Part shown: positions 63,990 to 64,000 of the stretch, one piece after another | How positions within the stretch are numbered: the first letter of the stretch is position 1 | Layout of the letters: each line of letters opens with the position of its first letter | Source of the DNA: Castellaniella daejeonensis | Lineage (GTDB): Bacteria; Pseudomonadota; Gammaproteobacteria; Burkholderiales; Burkholderiaceae_B | DNA length: 64,000 bases | Assembly: GCF_039523555.1 (NCBI RefSeq) | Contig: NZ_BAAAFN010000015.1 | Coordinates: 62,001-126,000 of the forward strand | Reading direction: 5' to 3' | Notes under the pieces: generated by a model | The model's input: the letters and a program-made list of their open reading frames with translations, nothing else | Databases searched by the model: none | What the model was told of the DNA's origin: nothing | Program-made: the position numbers and the translations under genes

Positions 63990-64000
63990 ATGAGTCAGCA
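63990..64000 (+). CDS. start of a CDS, probably ubiquinol-cytochrome c reductase iron-sulfur subunit
   Basis: Only ATG AGT CAG CA is visible (M-S-Q). A strong promoter lies upstream. In related Burkholderiales petABC commonly sits beside nif3-like, htrA-like and mscL genes, which suggests petA. This is inference from gene order, not from the three codons. Confidence 0.4.

Overview
The window is GC-rich, densely coding bacterial chromosome with no IS element, prophage, CRISPR array, rRNA or tRNA that I could recognise. Gene content and gene families (TopB with a lysine/alanine tail, Smg, GluQ, LeuA of the long type, TAXI-TRAP and BKACE genes, the DUF2868/DUF3482 pair, a liu operon containing aceK, and a Nif3/HtrA/MscL group next to a probable petA start) point to Burkholderiales, most likely Alcaligenaceae (Bordetella/Achromobacter relatives). 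The genus is an inference.

Layout. 1-3427: sugar-acid island. A gluconokinase and a TRAP transporter (small and large permease, the latter cut by the window edge) diverge from a LacI-type regulator, with two identical 16-bp palindromes between them. 3463-6054: topB. 6368-15054: a Liv-type ABC transporter operon ending in a BKACE (DUF849) gene. It converges on two short-chain dehydrogenases, which diverge from an AraC regulator. Together these look like uptake and oxidation/cleavage of an unidentified beta-hydroxy/beta-keto acid. Both transporter ATPases carry changes in normally invariant nucleotide-binding residues. 15093-19047: a large membrane protein with a GDYXXLXY motif, gluQ and smg. 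19163-27509: a leucine/isovalerate operon transcribed leftward (liuR, isovaleryl-CoA dehydrogenase, aceK, thiolase, methylcrotonyl-CoA carboxylase beta and alpha), with a nested palindromic operator in front of liuR.

27635-34136: metallo-beta-lactamase-fold hydrolase and metC-like gene, membrane hydrolase, dsbA, SPOR protein, argS. 34178-38092: a 1304-residue RHS protein with an export signal and a C-terminal DUF2235/Tle1-like lipase domain, and no adjacent candidate immunity gene. 38185-41671: two small conserved genes, leuA with a previously unmarked 40-codon leucine-rich leader peptide, strong hairpins, and a membrane protein. 41708-46002: rpoN followed by the DUF2868/DUF3482 pair. 46068-51628: a TPM-domain protein with LemA, rhlE with a structured 5' region, a LysE-family exporter, and prfC. 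51704-56954: a small exported protein, bfr and bfd with a Fur box, and a fused TRAP permease with DUF1850 and a TAXI receptor. 57180-64000: chloride channel, cation/proton antiporter, RNA 2',3'-cyclic phosphodiesterase, HtrA-like protease, Nif3-like protein, mscL and the first codons of a probable petA.

The observations most worth following up are the leuA leader peptide, the altered Walker/signature residues in the Liv-type ATPases of the BKACE cluster, and the exported RHS-lipase without a visible immunity partner. Several regulatory palindromes can be read directly: the twin gnt operators, the liu operator, the Fur box, and a palindrome that holds the stop codons of two convergent genes.
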